Source of the DNA: Paenibacillus sp. DMB5
GTDB taxonomy: Bacteria; Bacillota; Bacilli; Paenibacillales; Paenibacillaceae
Assembly: GCF_001517085.1 (NCBI RefSeq)
Contig: NZ_LRAC01000145.1
Span: forward strand, 1-56,881
Reading direction: 5' to 3'
DNA: 56,881 nucleotides
Made by a program: the position numbers and the translations under genes. Shown here one piece after another: positions 34,140 to 43,553 of the stretch. Under the pieces are notes generated by a model that worked only from the letters and a program-made list of their open reading frames with translations, made no database searches and was not told the DNA's origin. Every line of letters begins with the position of its first letter. Positions within the stretch are counted from its first letter, which is position 1.

Positions 34140-35003
34140 ATGTCTGCCCCGATCTATCCCGATATCATGCGTTTCGGTACTGACCACGACCTCTTTAAAC
34201 TGGAATTCGACCGGCGCACCGGCCCTTATTCAATGAATAACAATCACTACCACTTTCAATATGAGGTCTTCTATCTGTTCCAGGGTGAACGGAATTATTT
34301 CGTCAAAGACACCGCCTACCATATCCGGCCCGGCGACCTTGTAATGGTCGATTCCAACGCCCTGCACAAAACCTCCGAGTCAGGCAGGCCGAACCATGAA
34401 CGGATTGTCGTCTATTATTCACCCGGCTTTTTCGATACGCTGCGGCCGGACGAGCAGGAGCTGCTGCTTGCCCCGTTTACCCGGAACACTCCGGTAATCC
34501 GGCTGAATCTGCAGGAGCAAATGCAGGTAGAGCAGCTGCTGTATGCCATAATGGATGAAATGAAGGAGCAGGCTCCAGGCCATGCGCTCCAGCTGCAGAG
34601 TGTGACGGCCGAGCTCCTGATCTACATTGCCCGTACCGTCCAGAAGCGCGGCATCCAGCCGGATCATCCGGCCTCCCCCTCCCAGCGCAAGGTGACCGAG
34701 ATCGTCCGGCATATCAATCAGCATTACGGGGAATCTCTGCAGCTGGACGATATAGCGGAAGCCTTTTATATCAGCAAAAGCCACCTGAGCCGCAGCTTCA
34801 AAAAAGTCACCGGCTTCGGATATACAGAATACGTCAATCTGATCCGTGTCCGGGAAGCCGAGCGGCTGCTGCGGGAGACCGGCTGGAGTGTCACCCTGAT
34901 CGCGGAGCACTGCGGGTTCGACAGCCTTACCCATTTCGGCAAGGTGTTCAAGAGCATATCCGGGGTCCCGCCGCGGGACTACCGGAAGCTGCACAGCTCC
35001 TGA
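34140..35003 (+). CDS. AraC-family transcriptional regulator (cupin plus helix-turn-helix)
   Basis: Cytoplasmic sugar-type regulator, 287 aa. The N-terminal cupin has NHYHFQYEVFYLFQGE and IRPGDLVMVDSNALHKT. The C-terminal third has the two AraC units (LQLDDIAEAFYISKSHLSRS and LIAEHCGFDSLTHFGKVFK). AAAGGAG is six bases before the ATG. It is divergent from the GH105-PL26-GH28 genes with 149 bases between starts, so it is the best candidate for their direct regulator. The effector is unknown. Confidence 0.93.
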   Translation: MSAPIYPDIMRFGTDHDLFKLEFDRRTGPYSMNNNHYHFQYEVFYLFQGERNYFVKDTAYHIRPGDLVMVDSNALHKTSESGRPNHERIVVYYSPGFFDTLRPDEQELLLAPFTRNTPVIRLNLQEQMQVEQLLYAIMDEMKEQAPGHALQLQSVTAELLIYIARTVQKRGIQPDHPASPSQRKVTEIVRHINQHYGESLQLDDIAEAFYISKSHLSRSFKKVTGFGYTEYVNLIRVREAERLLRETGWSVTLIAEHCGFDSLTHFGKVFKSISGVPPRDYRKLHSS

Positions 35004-35017
35004 CGGACAAATGCAAA

Positions 35018-35056
35018 AAGAGCAGCTTCTCCTTAGAAAAGCTGCTCCCTTTTACC
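35018..35056. terminator. Bidirectional terminator between AraC and HD-GYP genes
   Basis: Stem GAGCAGCTT / AAGCTGCTC with extra TTCT/AGAA pairing, flanked by A-rich sequence on the left and CCCTTTT on the right. It lies between convergent genes. Confidence 0.8.
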
Positions 35057-35078
35057 CTATAAAGTTGTAACTCCCACG

Positions 35079-36164
35079 TCAGCCGATAACATCCCTGATA
35101 TGCACGAGGCTCGTTTTACTCAAATCTATGAACTCATTTTGCGCCAGGGCAATGAGCGGGCGTGTCGGATAGTTCGAATTAGTCAGCACAATGGTGCCCG
35201 TCCGCCCATCCGACAGATGGACCTCGCAGCCAACCTGGCTGGCCAGCAGCGAATCGAGAAACGTCATGCCTATATAAGAGTCAAAGCGATTATGTATGAT
35301 ACCTTCATGAATATTGTTGATGACTTCAAAAAATGAAACCGCAGGCCTGTGCGGCCGGTCGGAAATCATGGCCATGTAGATGTCTGCCAGGGTAACAATT
35401 TTGCTCAGCCGGTCGATCTGGTCCCCTTTAATCCCGTGGGGATAGCCGCTGCCGTCTTCTCGCTCATGATGCTGCAGGGCGACCAGGGCAATACGGGGAT
35501 CAACACCCGAATTGGACAGCAGCTCATACCCGAGAACCGTATGCTGCTTCATGATCTCGTACTCATGCTTGTCCAGCCTGCCAGGTTTGGCGATCAGCGA
35601 GGACGGCAGTCTGACTAGACCGATATCATAGACACAGGCGGCGGTTGCCAGCAGCTCCATTTCCTCGTCATCCAGTCCAAGCCGCCGGCCAAGGGATGTA
35701 GCAATAACCGCAACCCCTATGCTCTGCTTGTAGCGGTAATCCTCCTGCTCCTTAAGCTCCGAGAACACCTGGAACAGATTGAACCGCTTCGCAGTATCTT
35801 TAATGAAAGGAAGAATCTTCTCCTCTACATCGTCAATCGGAACAATCCCGTTGGCCCGTACGAGCCGGTCTATTTCCTGCAGATGCTTCTCCGTGCGCTT
35901 GGCCAGTCTGCGTGATTCAATGCTTGAAGGGCGAAGCCTGGCTTCTGCTGCAGCATCCGCTGCTTCAGGGTGCTTCTGCTCCTCACCCCCGGTCTCTTCG
36001 ACAGCCTCCTCCACAATTCTGAGCTTGATTTTGAAATTCGCCAGCTTGTCGATGTGATTCTGATGCAGAACGGTATCCTTCGAAATTAACAGGATTCCGT
36101 CCGTGCTGTAGATATTGCTGCCCAGCTTTTTTCCGATAAAAATATCATATGCCTCCAGCGACAT
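35079..36164 (-). CDS. HD-GYP domain protein with degenerate metal site
   Basis: HD-GYP proteins usually hydrolyse cyclic-di-GMP in the cytoplasm. This 361-aa protein has a short N-terminal domain (about 1-60), an acidic linker and an HD-GYP-like domain from about 140 to 300. HHEREDGSGYPHGIKGDQI, KQHTVLGYELL and LADIYMAMISDRPHRP are preserved. However, the first metal histidine is Q147 (YKQSIGVAVIA), and the HD pair with its lysine is Y179-D180-I-G-L instead of H-D-I-G-K. It may therefore bind rather than cleave its nucleotide. A spacing of seven bases from a GGTGAG site supports the ATG. Single gene. Confidence 0.88.
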   Translation of the reverse strand: MSLEAYDIFIGKKLGSNIYSTDGILLISKDTVLHQNHIDKLANFKIKLRIVEEAVEETGGEEQKHPEAADAAAEARLRPSSIESRRLAKRTEKHLQEIDRLVRANGIVPIDDVEEKILPFIKDTAKRFNLFQVFSELKEQEDYRYKQSIGVAVIATSLGRRLGLDDEEMELLATAACVYDIGLVRLPSSLIAKPGRLDKHEYEIMKQHTVLGYELLSNSGVDPRIALVALQHHEREDGSGYPHGIKGDQIDRLSKIVTLADIYMAMISDRPHRPAVSFFEVINNIHEGIIHNRFDSYIGMTFLDSLLASQVGCEVHLSDGRTGTIVLTNSNYPTRPLIALAQNEFIDLSKTSLVHIRDVIG

Positions 36165-36774
36165 TTATGGACTCACCCCCGCCTTCCTTCCCTTAATTGC
36201 ACAGACGTGCCGGATCGCGATGATCATCCATCTGATAGATAGTATTCTAAGCCCTGTTCGGGCAGGTTCAAAGCATTTATTAGCGTTGTTTCCGGAAAAT
36301 GAATCCTAAGTATGAGCTGTTGAACAGTCGGGCCCCCGGAAGTGCATTTAGGACTACGATACACGTTTTTTTTCTTGGGTCATTGGAAGGATTGCTGCAG
36401 GGTAACGGATGCGCTCATTTGCACGCTTCTGCACACAAAAATCTTCGGAAACACAAGCCGCAGCAGCTGCCGGTTTTTTTATGTATTTTCATTTGCAGCA
36501 ATATAATTTTTAAGCGTTGTCATTTTGAAAATATAATTTTTTAGCTTAAATCTATGAAAAAGCTTCCGATTTTAATTAAAATACTATATTATAGTTTTCT
36601 ATATGTATATTAAATGTATTTTATGCATATTAATTCGTCACACGCAATGTGAATATTACATATTCATGGGAGATTTGCCGTACGAATCTACAGGAGGGAT
36701 GCATAAATCTGCATAAGCGGAATCTGCTGCCGTCCGGGCAGCGATCTATCAAACAAGACACTGGGAGGTATATG
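36165..36774. other. Long non-coding region upstream of the M14-SLH gene
   Basis: No convincing gene. From about 36470 to 36660 the sequence becomes strongly AT-rich, with a near repeat (ATATAATTTTTAAGC-like at 36499 and ATATAATTTTTTAGC at 36530) and several TATAAT-like boxes. It is probably the promoter and leader of the metallopeptidase. The open frame extends to 36649 but lacks a ribosome site there. Confidence 0.5.
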
Positions 36775-39666
36775 ATGACTAAGAAATTTTTATCCTTATT
36801 AATCGCGTTAACTCTGACCCTATCCGGAATTATTCCGTCAGCCTATGCCGGAGCTGCCGTTACCGAGGTCCAGCCTCAGGTACAGACTCAGGTTCAATCC
36901 ACAACGGTATCTGAAGAAGTCTATCAGACCCCTCCGGCCACCGTATCGGAAGAAGTCTACCAGGCCTCGATGACCGAAGCCAGAACCATGCCGGTTACAC
37001 TTACCCTGCCTGAAGGCGTTACAGCAGACCAGCTTACCTGGACATTCGGCAGAACCGCGGAAGAGATGAAGCCGCTCACTGAGTGGAAGAAATGGAATAA
37101 CGCTTCGAACGTTAGAGCTTATACGGGAGATCCTTTTGTAAAAGTATCCTATGAGCCTGCTGCAGCTTCTACAGTAACCGCTCTGGTATACTTCGATATG
37201 CCATACGGTGTGAACCTGGCCGTCAGCGGCATCCGGGCCGAATATGTGAAGCTTGCCGGGGTATACAACCTGACTGCAAAAACGCCTGCAGGTGATGTGC
37301 TGGTAGAGCAGCAGGTGGATCTGAACCCGTATGATACCTATCATACATATGATGAAATCAAGCCGGCGATTGATAGAATCACCGCTGACAGCAATAACAA
37401 ATACGGCCGTTATGTGGAGTACCAGCAGATTGGAACGTCCACACAGGGACGGGCAATCCACTTCTCCATCGTCGCCAAGGACAAAGCGTCCGTAGACCAA
37501 TATCTGAACGAAACGCTGCCGCTGATGAACAACGACCCTGCCAAGCTGCAGGAAATGATCAAGAACGGCCAGCTTCAGGATTATAAAGTGCCGATCTGGC
37601 TGAACAACATCCACGCGGATGAAGCCAACGGCGTAGACGTTATCATCAAGTTCCTGGAAACTCTGATGACCGAAAAGATCGTCAACTATGATACAACCGA
37701 TGCCAATGGCAATGTAGTTCCGGTAGCCCTCGATATTGACAAGGCGCTGGACAATGTGATTTTCCTGCTGGACTATGTAGAGAATCCGGACGGCCGTGCG
37801 CTTAATACACGTGCGACTTCCACCCTGCTTGACCCGAACCGTGACAACTCTTACCAGACACAACCTGAAACTCAGGCTGTTACTGCACAGATTGCCAAAT
37901 GGACTCCGCTGAGCTTCCTGGATATGCACGGCTTCGTGAGCGGCTTCCTGATTGAGCCTTGTACGCCGCCGCATGACCCGAACATCGAATACGATCTGGT
38001 CATGGACAGCATGCTTGAACAGGCCAACGCTATGGGTAATGCCGGTATCGCCAACACCAAGTATGATGCATACCACATTCCATATCTGGAAGCTGAGAAG
38101 CTGAAAAATGATCCAAACTATGCTGATCCTTACGGCAATGCAACCGGCTGGGACGATGCTTCCCCGGCATACACTGCTGTATATGCGATGCATCAGGGTG
38201 CGCTTGGACATACAATCGAGGTACCTGAGCTGAACGAGGATTCCCTGGATGCCTTCTACTATGCAACCCTGGCAGCCACCAACTATGTACAGGACAACAA
38301 AGAAGAGCTGTTCCTGAACCAGCTTGAAATCTTCAAACGCGGTATTAACAATGAAGACCACAAAGAAGTTGATCCTTACCTGGTTAACGCCAACTACGAG
38401 TCTATCGGCCGTGAGCGTGAAACCGAAGACACGAACTTCTTCCCTGAATATTATGTGCTTCCTGTAGCTAAGGATCTGCAGAAGAACGCGCTGGAAACGT
38501 ACAAAATGGTGCAATACCTGCTCCGTAACGGTGTAAAAGTGGAACAGACCACTGCAGCGGTAACGGTAGACGGCAAGACTTATCCTGCCGGAACTTATGT
38601 CGTAAACATGCATCAGGCTAAACGGGGTTATGCCAACCTTGTCCTGTATGATGGACTGGATGTATCCGACTTCGACGCCATGTATTCCGATACTGTACAA
38701 AACTTCGCAGATATGCGCGGATTTGACCGTTACATCAGCCGCAGCGTTGGTGCCTTCACCGGCAAAACTTCGCAAGTCAGCAGTATCGTAATTCCGGCAA
38801 CGAACCTGGATCAGTATCCGTTCTCGCAAAATTACGTTATCCGCAACAGCAACAATGATGCAATCAAAGCGGTTAACGAGCTGCTCACGAACAAAAAAGC
38901 AGTAACACTGCTCGAAAACGGCGGTGCCGGCTATGAAAAAGGCAGCTTCCTGGTATCCAGATCCAATCTGCGGACCGTAGCTTCCAAATACCTGCTGGAC
39001 ATTGTACCGTTCTATGCAACAGGCGACAAAACAGGCAAGCTGCTGAAGCCGGCTAATGTAGCCATTGCCGGAGCACCTTCCTATATCCTGGCCGATCTTG
39101 GATTCAAGGTGACTACCGACACAGTTGCAGCGGACGTACTGGTTAACTCTGGTACTAACCTGATCACCAGCGGCAAGCCGTTTATTGGCTATGGCCGTAC
39201 GATCCTGAGCAGCGTTAAAGCTTTGAACGTCCTGCCGGGCCTGAATTTCGCCAATCCGGTGAATCAATCGAACAGAGCAGCCGCGCATGAGGGCTTGTTC
39301 AAAGCAACCATTTCACAGGATAGCCTGATTACTGCTCCTTATGAAGAAAGTGAATACCTGTACACTGTATCTGCAGCTTATATCACAGCTGTTCCGGAAG
39401 GCGCTGAAATCCTGGCGAAATACGGAACCGGCGACGACTTCTTCAAAGCCGGCTGGTGGCCGAACAATGATGCTGCCAAAGATCAGGTGCTGGCTCTGGA
39501 TTACCAGACGGACAGCATGCATGTAACCCTGTTCGCCAACGATCTGCTTAACAAGTATCACCCGCAGAACCAGTTCAGATTACTGGCTAATGCAATCTAC
39601 GCATCGTCTCCGGCAGCTACAGAAGCTGACGCATGGATCCTGGCGTGCTGGAATCCGAGCCTGTAA
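36775..39666 (+). CDS. Secreted M14-family zinc carboxypeptidase (SLH tail lost by frameshift)
   Basis: Exported metallopeptidase. The start is the ATG at 36775, six bases after GGGAGG. A signal peptide (KKFLSLLIALTLTLSGIIPS, ending SAYA) is followed by a Q/T/V-rich stretch. The M14 catalytic domain begins near residue 185 (YDTYHTYDEIKPAIDRI). Zinc ligands are H280 and E283 in NIHADEANGVD, the third is the histidine in FLDMHGFVSG, and the catalytic glutamate is in GHTIEVPE. A long C-terminal region follows. The frame ends ILACWNPSL, but the next frame continues into a Pro/Thr linker and three SLH domains, so one base appears to be missing between 39627 and 39666. The intact protein would be about 1178 aa. 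Confidence 0.9.
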   Translation: MTKKFLSLLIALTLTLSGIIPSAYAGAAVTEVQPQVQTQVQSTTVSEEVYQTPPATVSEEVYQASMTEARTMPVTLTLPEGVTADQLTWTFGRTAEEMKPLTEWKKWNNASNVRAYTGDPFVKVSYEPAAASTVTALVYFDMPYGVNLAVSGIRAEYVKLAGVYNLTAKTPAGDVLVEQQVDLNPYDTYHTYDEIKPAIDRITADSNNKYGRYVEYQQIGTSTQGRAIHFSIVAKDKASVDQYLNETLPLMNNDPAKLQEMIKNGQLQDYKVPIWLNNIHADEANGVDVIIKFLETLMTEKIVNYDTTDANGNVVPVALDIDKALDNVIFLLDYVENPDGRALNTRATSTLLDPNRDNSYQTQPETQAVTAQIAKWTPLSFLDMHGFVSGFLIEPCTPPHDPNIEYDLVMDSMLEQANAMGNAGIANTKYDAYHIPYLEAEKLKNDPNYADPYGNATGWDDASPAYTAVYAMHQGALGHTIEVPELNEDSLDAFYYATLAATNYVQDNKEELFLNQLEIFKRGINNEDHKEVDPYLVNANYESIGRERETEDTNFFPEYYVLPVAKDLQKNALETYKMVQYLLRNGVKVEQTTAAVTVDGKTYPAGTYVVNMHQAKRGYANLVLYDGLDVSDFDAMYSDTVQNFADMRGFDRYISRSVGAFTGKTSQVSSIVIPATNLDQYPFSQNYVIRNSNNDAIKAVNELLTNKKAVTLLENGGAGYEKGSFLVSRSNLRTVASKYLLDIVPFYATGDKTGKLLKPANVAIAGAPSYILADLGFKVTTDTVAADVLVNSGTNLITSGKPFIGYGRTILSSVKALNVLPGLNFANPVNQSNRAAAHEGLFKATISQDSLITAPYEESEYLYTVSAAYITAVPEGAEILAKYGTGDDFFKAGWWPNNDAAKDQVLALDYQTDSMHVTLFANDLLNKYHPQNQFRLLANAIYASSPAATEADAWILACWNPSL

Positions 39667-40310
39667 CGGGGGGACCAGCTCCAGCTGCAACTCCGGCACC
39701 GACTGCAACACCAGCTCCAACGGCAACACCACAGCCGACAGCAACACCTGCTCCGGCAGGCAGCTTTACAGATCTGGGTAATGTAACCTGGGCCGCATCT
39801 GCAATTGCAGAATTAAGCGCCAAAGGCATTATTAACGGCGTAGGCAACGGCAGCTTCGCACCGCTCAAGGAAGTTACCCGTGCCGAATTCATCACCATGA
39901 TCGTCCGTGCTTTCGCTCTCCCGCTGGAGAATGCATCGGCCAGCTTCACTGATGTGGCAGCTACAAACTGGGCTTACAGCTATGTTGCTGCCGGTGTAGA
40001 GAACGGTCTGGTTAACGGTGTAGGCAACGGCAAATTCGAGCCTAACCGTTCCATCACACGTGAAGAGATGGCTATCATTGCTGCCAATGCCCTGACGAAG
40101 TTCAAAGGTAAATCGGTAAGCAATGCCGATGCTGCCCTTGCAGGCTTCAAGGACAAAGCAAGCATCGCTTCATACGGTAAAGACGCTGTAGCGCTGCTCA
40201 CCCAGGAAGGAATTGTGAAAGGGATGACCGCCGACACCTTTGCGCCAAAAGGCATCGCCAACCGCGCTCAGGCTGCTGTCATCATCAGCAACATCCTCAA
40301 TCTGCAATAA
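39633..40310 (+). CDS. SLH-domain tail of the M14 metallopeptidase (frameshifted fragment)
   Basis: About 225 aa: a low-complexity linker built of APTATPAPTATPQPT repeats, then three SLH domains (starting GSFTDLGNVTWAASAIAELS; RAEFITMIVRAF; NWAYSYVAAGVENG), which anchor proteins to the cell wall. No ribosome site or signal peptide is found, so it is not an independent gene. It overlaps the end of the M14 frame and completes it: wall anchoring of a carboxypeptidase. A terminator follows. Confidence 0.85.
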   Translation: MDPGVLESEPVTGGPAPAATPAPTATPAPTATPQPTATPAPAGSFTDLGNVTWAASAIAELSAKGIINGVGNGSFAPLKEVTRAEFITMIVRAFALPLENASASFTDVAATNWAYSYVAAGVENGLVNGVGNGKFEPNRSITREEMAIIAANALTKFKGKSVSNADAALAGFKDKASIASYGKDAVALLTQEGIVKGMTADTFAPKGIANRAQAAVIISNILNLQ

Positions 40311-40328
40311 TCCGCTTATAAAAGCTTA

Positions 40329-40376
40329 CACAGGGATGCCCCCGGCCGTAACGGCTGAGGGGCATCCCTGTTTTAA
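40329..40376 (+). terminator. Rho-independent terminator after the M14-SLH gene
   Basis: Stem CAGGGATGCCCC / GGGGCATCCCTG with further CGGCC-type pairing inside, then TTTTAATC. Confidence 0.88.
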
Positions 40377-40380
40377 TCTA

Positions 40381-40580
40381 TATAGTTGGATTTTGGCTAC
40401 TTAATTCTTGTATTTATCGGAGTTTGCGGCCATTAGGTGGAAAAAAGACATCTATTTCGGGCTACTCATCGCAATAAGGGCATTTAGGGCGAATTTAGGT
40501 GGCGTTTTTCCAATTAGTTTCCCGATAACCGGGTTTAGCGTAAAAATAGATGCCGAATTTCCAATTAGTCTGGATTAACC
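40381..40580. repeat. Dispersed intergenic repeat family, copy 2
   Basis: Shares TAGTTGGATTTT followed by GGC-ACTTAATTC, then TTTTTCCA-TTAG, AAATAGATG and TTTCCA-TTAGT in the same order with copy 1 at 19120-19345. Non-coding. It lies between the M14-SLH terminator and the GH43 terminator. Confidence 0.6.
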
Positions 40581-40637
40581 CCCTCCCCGACAAGCTATAC
40601 CCGTAAATTTGATAGATAATCGGAACTGTAACGAAAT

Positions 40638-40680
40638 AAACCGTATCACACCGATGGGTTCCCCCGGCATGATACGGTTC
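40638..40680 (-). terminator. Probable terminator of the arabinan operon
   Basis: AACCGTATCA / TGATACGGTT outer stem with a 21-base interior; minus-strand tail TTTATTTCG. It ends ten bases from the last GH43 stop codon. Confidence 0.6.
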
Positions 40681-40690
40681 ATTCGTTTAT

Positions 40691-41647
40691 TTAGAGCTGC
40701 AGTTCTTTGCCGTCCGGTACCGGCAGGCCGAATACCGGCTGCCCCTGCTCATCCCACCCTACCGGCTGGACACGGGCATGACGGTTCGGATCAAACAGGG
40801 GATCGCCTGTAATCTCCTTATAGTTTCTGGCATGATAGACGATCAGCTCTTGCGATCCGTCAGCCGATACCGTAAAGCTGTTATGCCCGGGTCCATACTG
40901 GCCGGTCTCCTCGCTTGAGGTGAAGACAGGAACCGCGGATTTGGTCCATGAGCCGGCATCCAGCAAATCACTGTCAGCTGCTGCCGTGAGCATTCCCATG
41001 CAGTAATTATGGTTAGTGGCGCTGGCAGAATACGTCAGAAAGATTTTACCGTTCTTTTTGAGGACCGCTGCCCCTTCATTAACCCGATAGCCGATTACTT
41101 CCCAGTCATACTCCGGCCGGGTAAGCACCGTCTGTCCGCCTTCCAGCGTCCACGGGTTAGCCATCTTCGAGATGAACAGGCTGGAGTTGCCCTGGACCGA
41201 AGGGTCCTCCTGGGCCCACACCAGATACCGCACTCCCGCATGCTCAAAGGTTGTTGCATCCAGCGAGAAGGTATCCCAGGCGGTATAAATCCGGCCCTTC
41301 TCTTCCCAGCTTCCTGTAAGCGGATTGTCCGATCCGTTCTCCAGTACATACAGACGCTGTGCAAAAGGCGCATCGTCGCTGCCTGCGGAGAAGTACACAT
41401 ACCATTTGCCGCCGATAAAATGAATCTCAGGCGCCCATACATAACCGCTCATAATGCCGGTGACATGCTTGCTCCAAATGACTACCGGCTCGCTGCCGGC
41501 AAGCTCCCCGAGGGTCCGCGCTCTGCGCAGCTCAATCCGGTCGTACTCGGGAACTGAAGCGGTGAAATAATAGTAGCCGTCACTGTGCCGGTAGATGCAG
41601 GGATCCGCCCGCTGCAGGACTAATGGATTGGTAATGATTTCTTTCAT
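40691..41647 (-). CDS. GH43 arabinofuranosidase-type glycosidase
   Basis: Single-domain GH43 five-bladed propeller, 318 aa. Catalytic acids: D in LQRADPCIYRHSDGYYY, D in SLDATTFEHAGVRYLVWAQ and E in RVNEGAAVLKKNGKIFLTYS. The compact length and QRADPCIY start resemble GH43 exo-alpha-1,5-L-arabinofuranosidases. No signal peptide. GGAGG is about ten bases before the ATG. Last of three leftward genes (GH51, double GH43, this), 31 bases after the double GH43, so it probably trims arabino-oligosaccharides in the cytoplasm. Exact linkage is inferred. Confidence 0.9.
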   Translation of the reverse strand: MKEIITNPLVLQRADPCIYRHSDGYYYFTASVPEYDRIELRRARTLGELAGSEPVVIWSKHVTGIMSGYVWAPEIHFIGGKWYVYFSAGSDDAPFAQRLYVLENGSDNPLTGSWEEKGRIYTAWDTFSLDATTFEHAGVRYLVWAQEDPSVQGNSSLFISKMANPWTLEGGQTVLTRPEYDWEVIGYRVNEGAAVLKKNGKIFLTYSASATNHNYCMGMLTAAADSDLLDAGSWTKSAVPVFTSSEETGQYGPGHNSFTVSADGSQELIVYHARNYKEITGDPLFDPNRHARVQPVGWDEQGQPVFGLPVPDGKELQL

Positions 41648-41678
41648 CTCTATTCAACCTCCTGATTATCTGAAGCTT

Positions 41679-43490
41679 CTACAGGTTCACCGGCTGCATC
41701 AGCCCGTTCTCGCCGAAGCTTAACGGATCTATGCAGGTTTCGCGGTGTATTCCCTTGTAATCGTTGAACCGGGTCAGCGGTGTAACGAACCGGTGGTAGG
41801 CAATCCAGTACTTCCCGGTATCCGGGTCTTGCAGGATAGAGTGGTGGGCGGTGCCGAGCATATCCTTGTCTTTGTTTTTGCTGAGAACCGTATACTGATA
41901 AGATACCGGCCCGTACAGCTGCTCCGCTGTTCCATAGTTCACATGATAATCTTCGCTGCCTGTGTCGTCACAGGACCAGGTGAAATGATACAGCCCGTCC
42001 CGTTTGAGCACGGTGACTGCTTCCCGGAAGTCATACAGTCCTTCCAGATTCCGCATGGTGTCTTCAACCACCGAAATCATATCTGCGCCCAGCTCAACAA
42101 CCGCAGCGTGACTGTTTCCGAACAGCAGATATACCTTGCCGTCATCCTCGGCATAAATGGACGGGTCAATCGCCTGTCCCATGACGATTCCCAGCCGCTT
42201 CAGCTGCTCCATGGTAATGAGCGGCTCCGGCTGTGCAGTGAACGGTCCGGCAGGAGCATCGGCAACCGCTACGCCGATCGCACTCTCACCGTCCGGTTTT
42301 TTGCCGCAGAAATAATAGAAGTAGCGGCCTTCCTTGCTGGCGATACACGGAGCCCAGGCGCTGCTGACTGCCCACGGCACATCATCGGTTGCCAGATCCA
42401 GAATGACGCCTTCGTCCTTCCACAGCTTCAGATCATCCGAAGAGAAGACATGGAACTGCGTTCCCGACCAGCCGGTAAAGCCGTCTGTTGTCGGGTACAG
42501 ATAGTAACGGTCACCGAACTTGGCCAGATCCGGATCAGCGAATTGGCCCGGCAGTACCTGGTGGCCGTCCCCGAAGGCCTGCAGCAGCAGGCTGGACTCT
42601 TCAAAGGTGATTGGCAGCACGCCGCCATGGCGCTTTTTGTTTCTGCCCAGGTCAAACTCGCTGTCTTCCAGCACCCGGAACTCGCCGCTGCCGGGGTCAG
42701 AAGTTAGGAGCGGCAGATAGCCCTTACCCTCCGCATAGCGGTCCACGATCAGGCACCATTCCTCACGCCCGTTCAGCTTGAAGATTTCCGGGCCTTCCAC
42801 ACCCATGATGGCTTCGAGAACAGGAGCGTCTACATAGCTGAAGGCATCCTTGTCCAGCGACGCGCCTTCCTCTACCCGGATATTCTTTGTTGTCTCATCC
42901 TTGGAATAGCGGTAATACTTGCCGCCTGCCTCAATAATTGTAGTATCAATAATATGGTTGTCGCGCTCGATATATTTCTCAGCCGGCGTGAAGGTACGGA
43001 AGTCCTTCGTGCGCGAGCTGTAGATTTTGTGCTTCCGGGCGATTTCCTGCGGCTCCTGTGTAGCGGAAGCCCAAAATACCAGGAATTCGTCCGCAGCCTC
43101 GTCATATATGGCTTCAGGAGCCCATACACAGCCGGCTCCTTCTACCCCGACAGTAACCGGCCAAGGCTCTGACCAGTTCACCAGATCGGCGGATTCCCAG
43201 ACGATAATATCACGGCTTCCTTCCTCAACGGCCGCACCCCAGCCCTTGCCGCTGGCAATGCGCAGATCGGTGGCGATCAGATAGAATTTCCCTTCCTTAG
43301 GCGAACGGACAATAAAGGGATCTCTGGCCCCCTTTTCCCCCAGCTCTGACCGCAGAACCGGCAGGCCTCCATTCAGATCCTTCCAATGCAGGCCGTTCTC
43401 GCTGTAAGAGAAATAGACCTGTTCACCATCAGGCTGCTCCCCGATAAAATGGACTAACAGATAACCGGAATAAGTTGGTTTTTCGGACAA
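41679..43490 (-). CDS. Tandem two-domain GH43 protein
   Basis: 603 aa with two complete GH43 propellers in one chain. First domain (about 1-300): D in GARDPFIVRSPKEGKFYLIA, D in IIDTTIIEAGGKYYRYSKDE and E in GVEGPEIFKLNG. Second domain (about 305-603): D in QFADPDLAKFGDRYYLYPTT, D in QAIDPSIYAEDDGKVYLLFG and E in YDFREAVTVLKRDGLYHF. Each has the full base, pKa-modulator and acid set, so both may be active. The start is TTG with AGGGAGGG six bases before. No signal peptide. Middle gene of the arabinan operon, 63 bases after GH51 and 31 before the next GH43. Confidence 0.9.
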   Translation of the reverse strand: MSEKPTYSGYLLVHFIGEQPDGEQVYFSYSENGLHWKDLNGGLPVLRSELGEKGARDPFIVRSPKEGKFYLIATDLRIASGKGWGAAVEEGSRDIIVWESADLVNWSEPWPVTVGVEGAGCVWAPEAIYDEAADEFLVFWASATQEPQEIARKHKIYSSRTKDFRTFTPAEKYIERDNHIIDTTIIEAGGKYYRYSKDETTKNIRVEEGASLDKDAFSYVDAPVLEAIMGVEGPEIFKLNGREEWCLIVDRYAEGKGYLPLLTSDPGSGEFRVLEDSEFDLGRNKKRHGGVLPITFEESSLLLQAFGDGHQVLPGQFADPDLAKFGDRYYLYPTTDGFTGWSGTQFHVFSSDDLKLWKDEGVILDLATDDVPWAVSSAWAPCIASKEGRYFYYFCGKKPDGESAIGVAVADAPAGPFTAQPEPLITMEQLKRLGIVMGQAIDPSIYAEDDGKVYLLFGNSHAAVVELGADMISVVEDTMRNLEGLYDFREAVTVLKRDGLYHFTWSCDDTGSEDYHVNYGTAEQLYGPVSYQYTVLSKNKDKDMLGTAHHSILQDPDTGKYWIAYHRFVTPLTRFNDYKGIHRETCIDPLSFGENGLMQPVNL

Positions 43491-43553
43491 GATGAACCCT
43501 CCCTGCGGGATTAATAGATAGTGTAATAGCTAAAAGCGGGCCTTCCGTTTTGC

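Noticed and set aside
36838..39288. Open frame of 816 codons on the minus strand opposite the M14 peptidase
   Set aside because: Exact antisense of a recognised gene; the translation is Cys/Val/Arg-rich with no domain and no ribosome site.
39640..39680. Programmed ribosomal frameshift joining M14 and SLH parts
   Set aside because: No slippery heptamer or stable downstream structure was evident, and three other genes show similar one-base losses.
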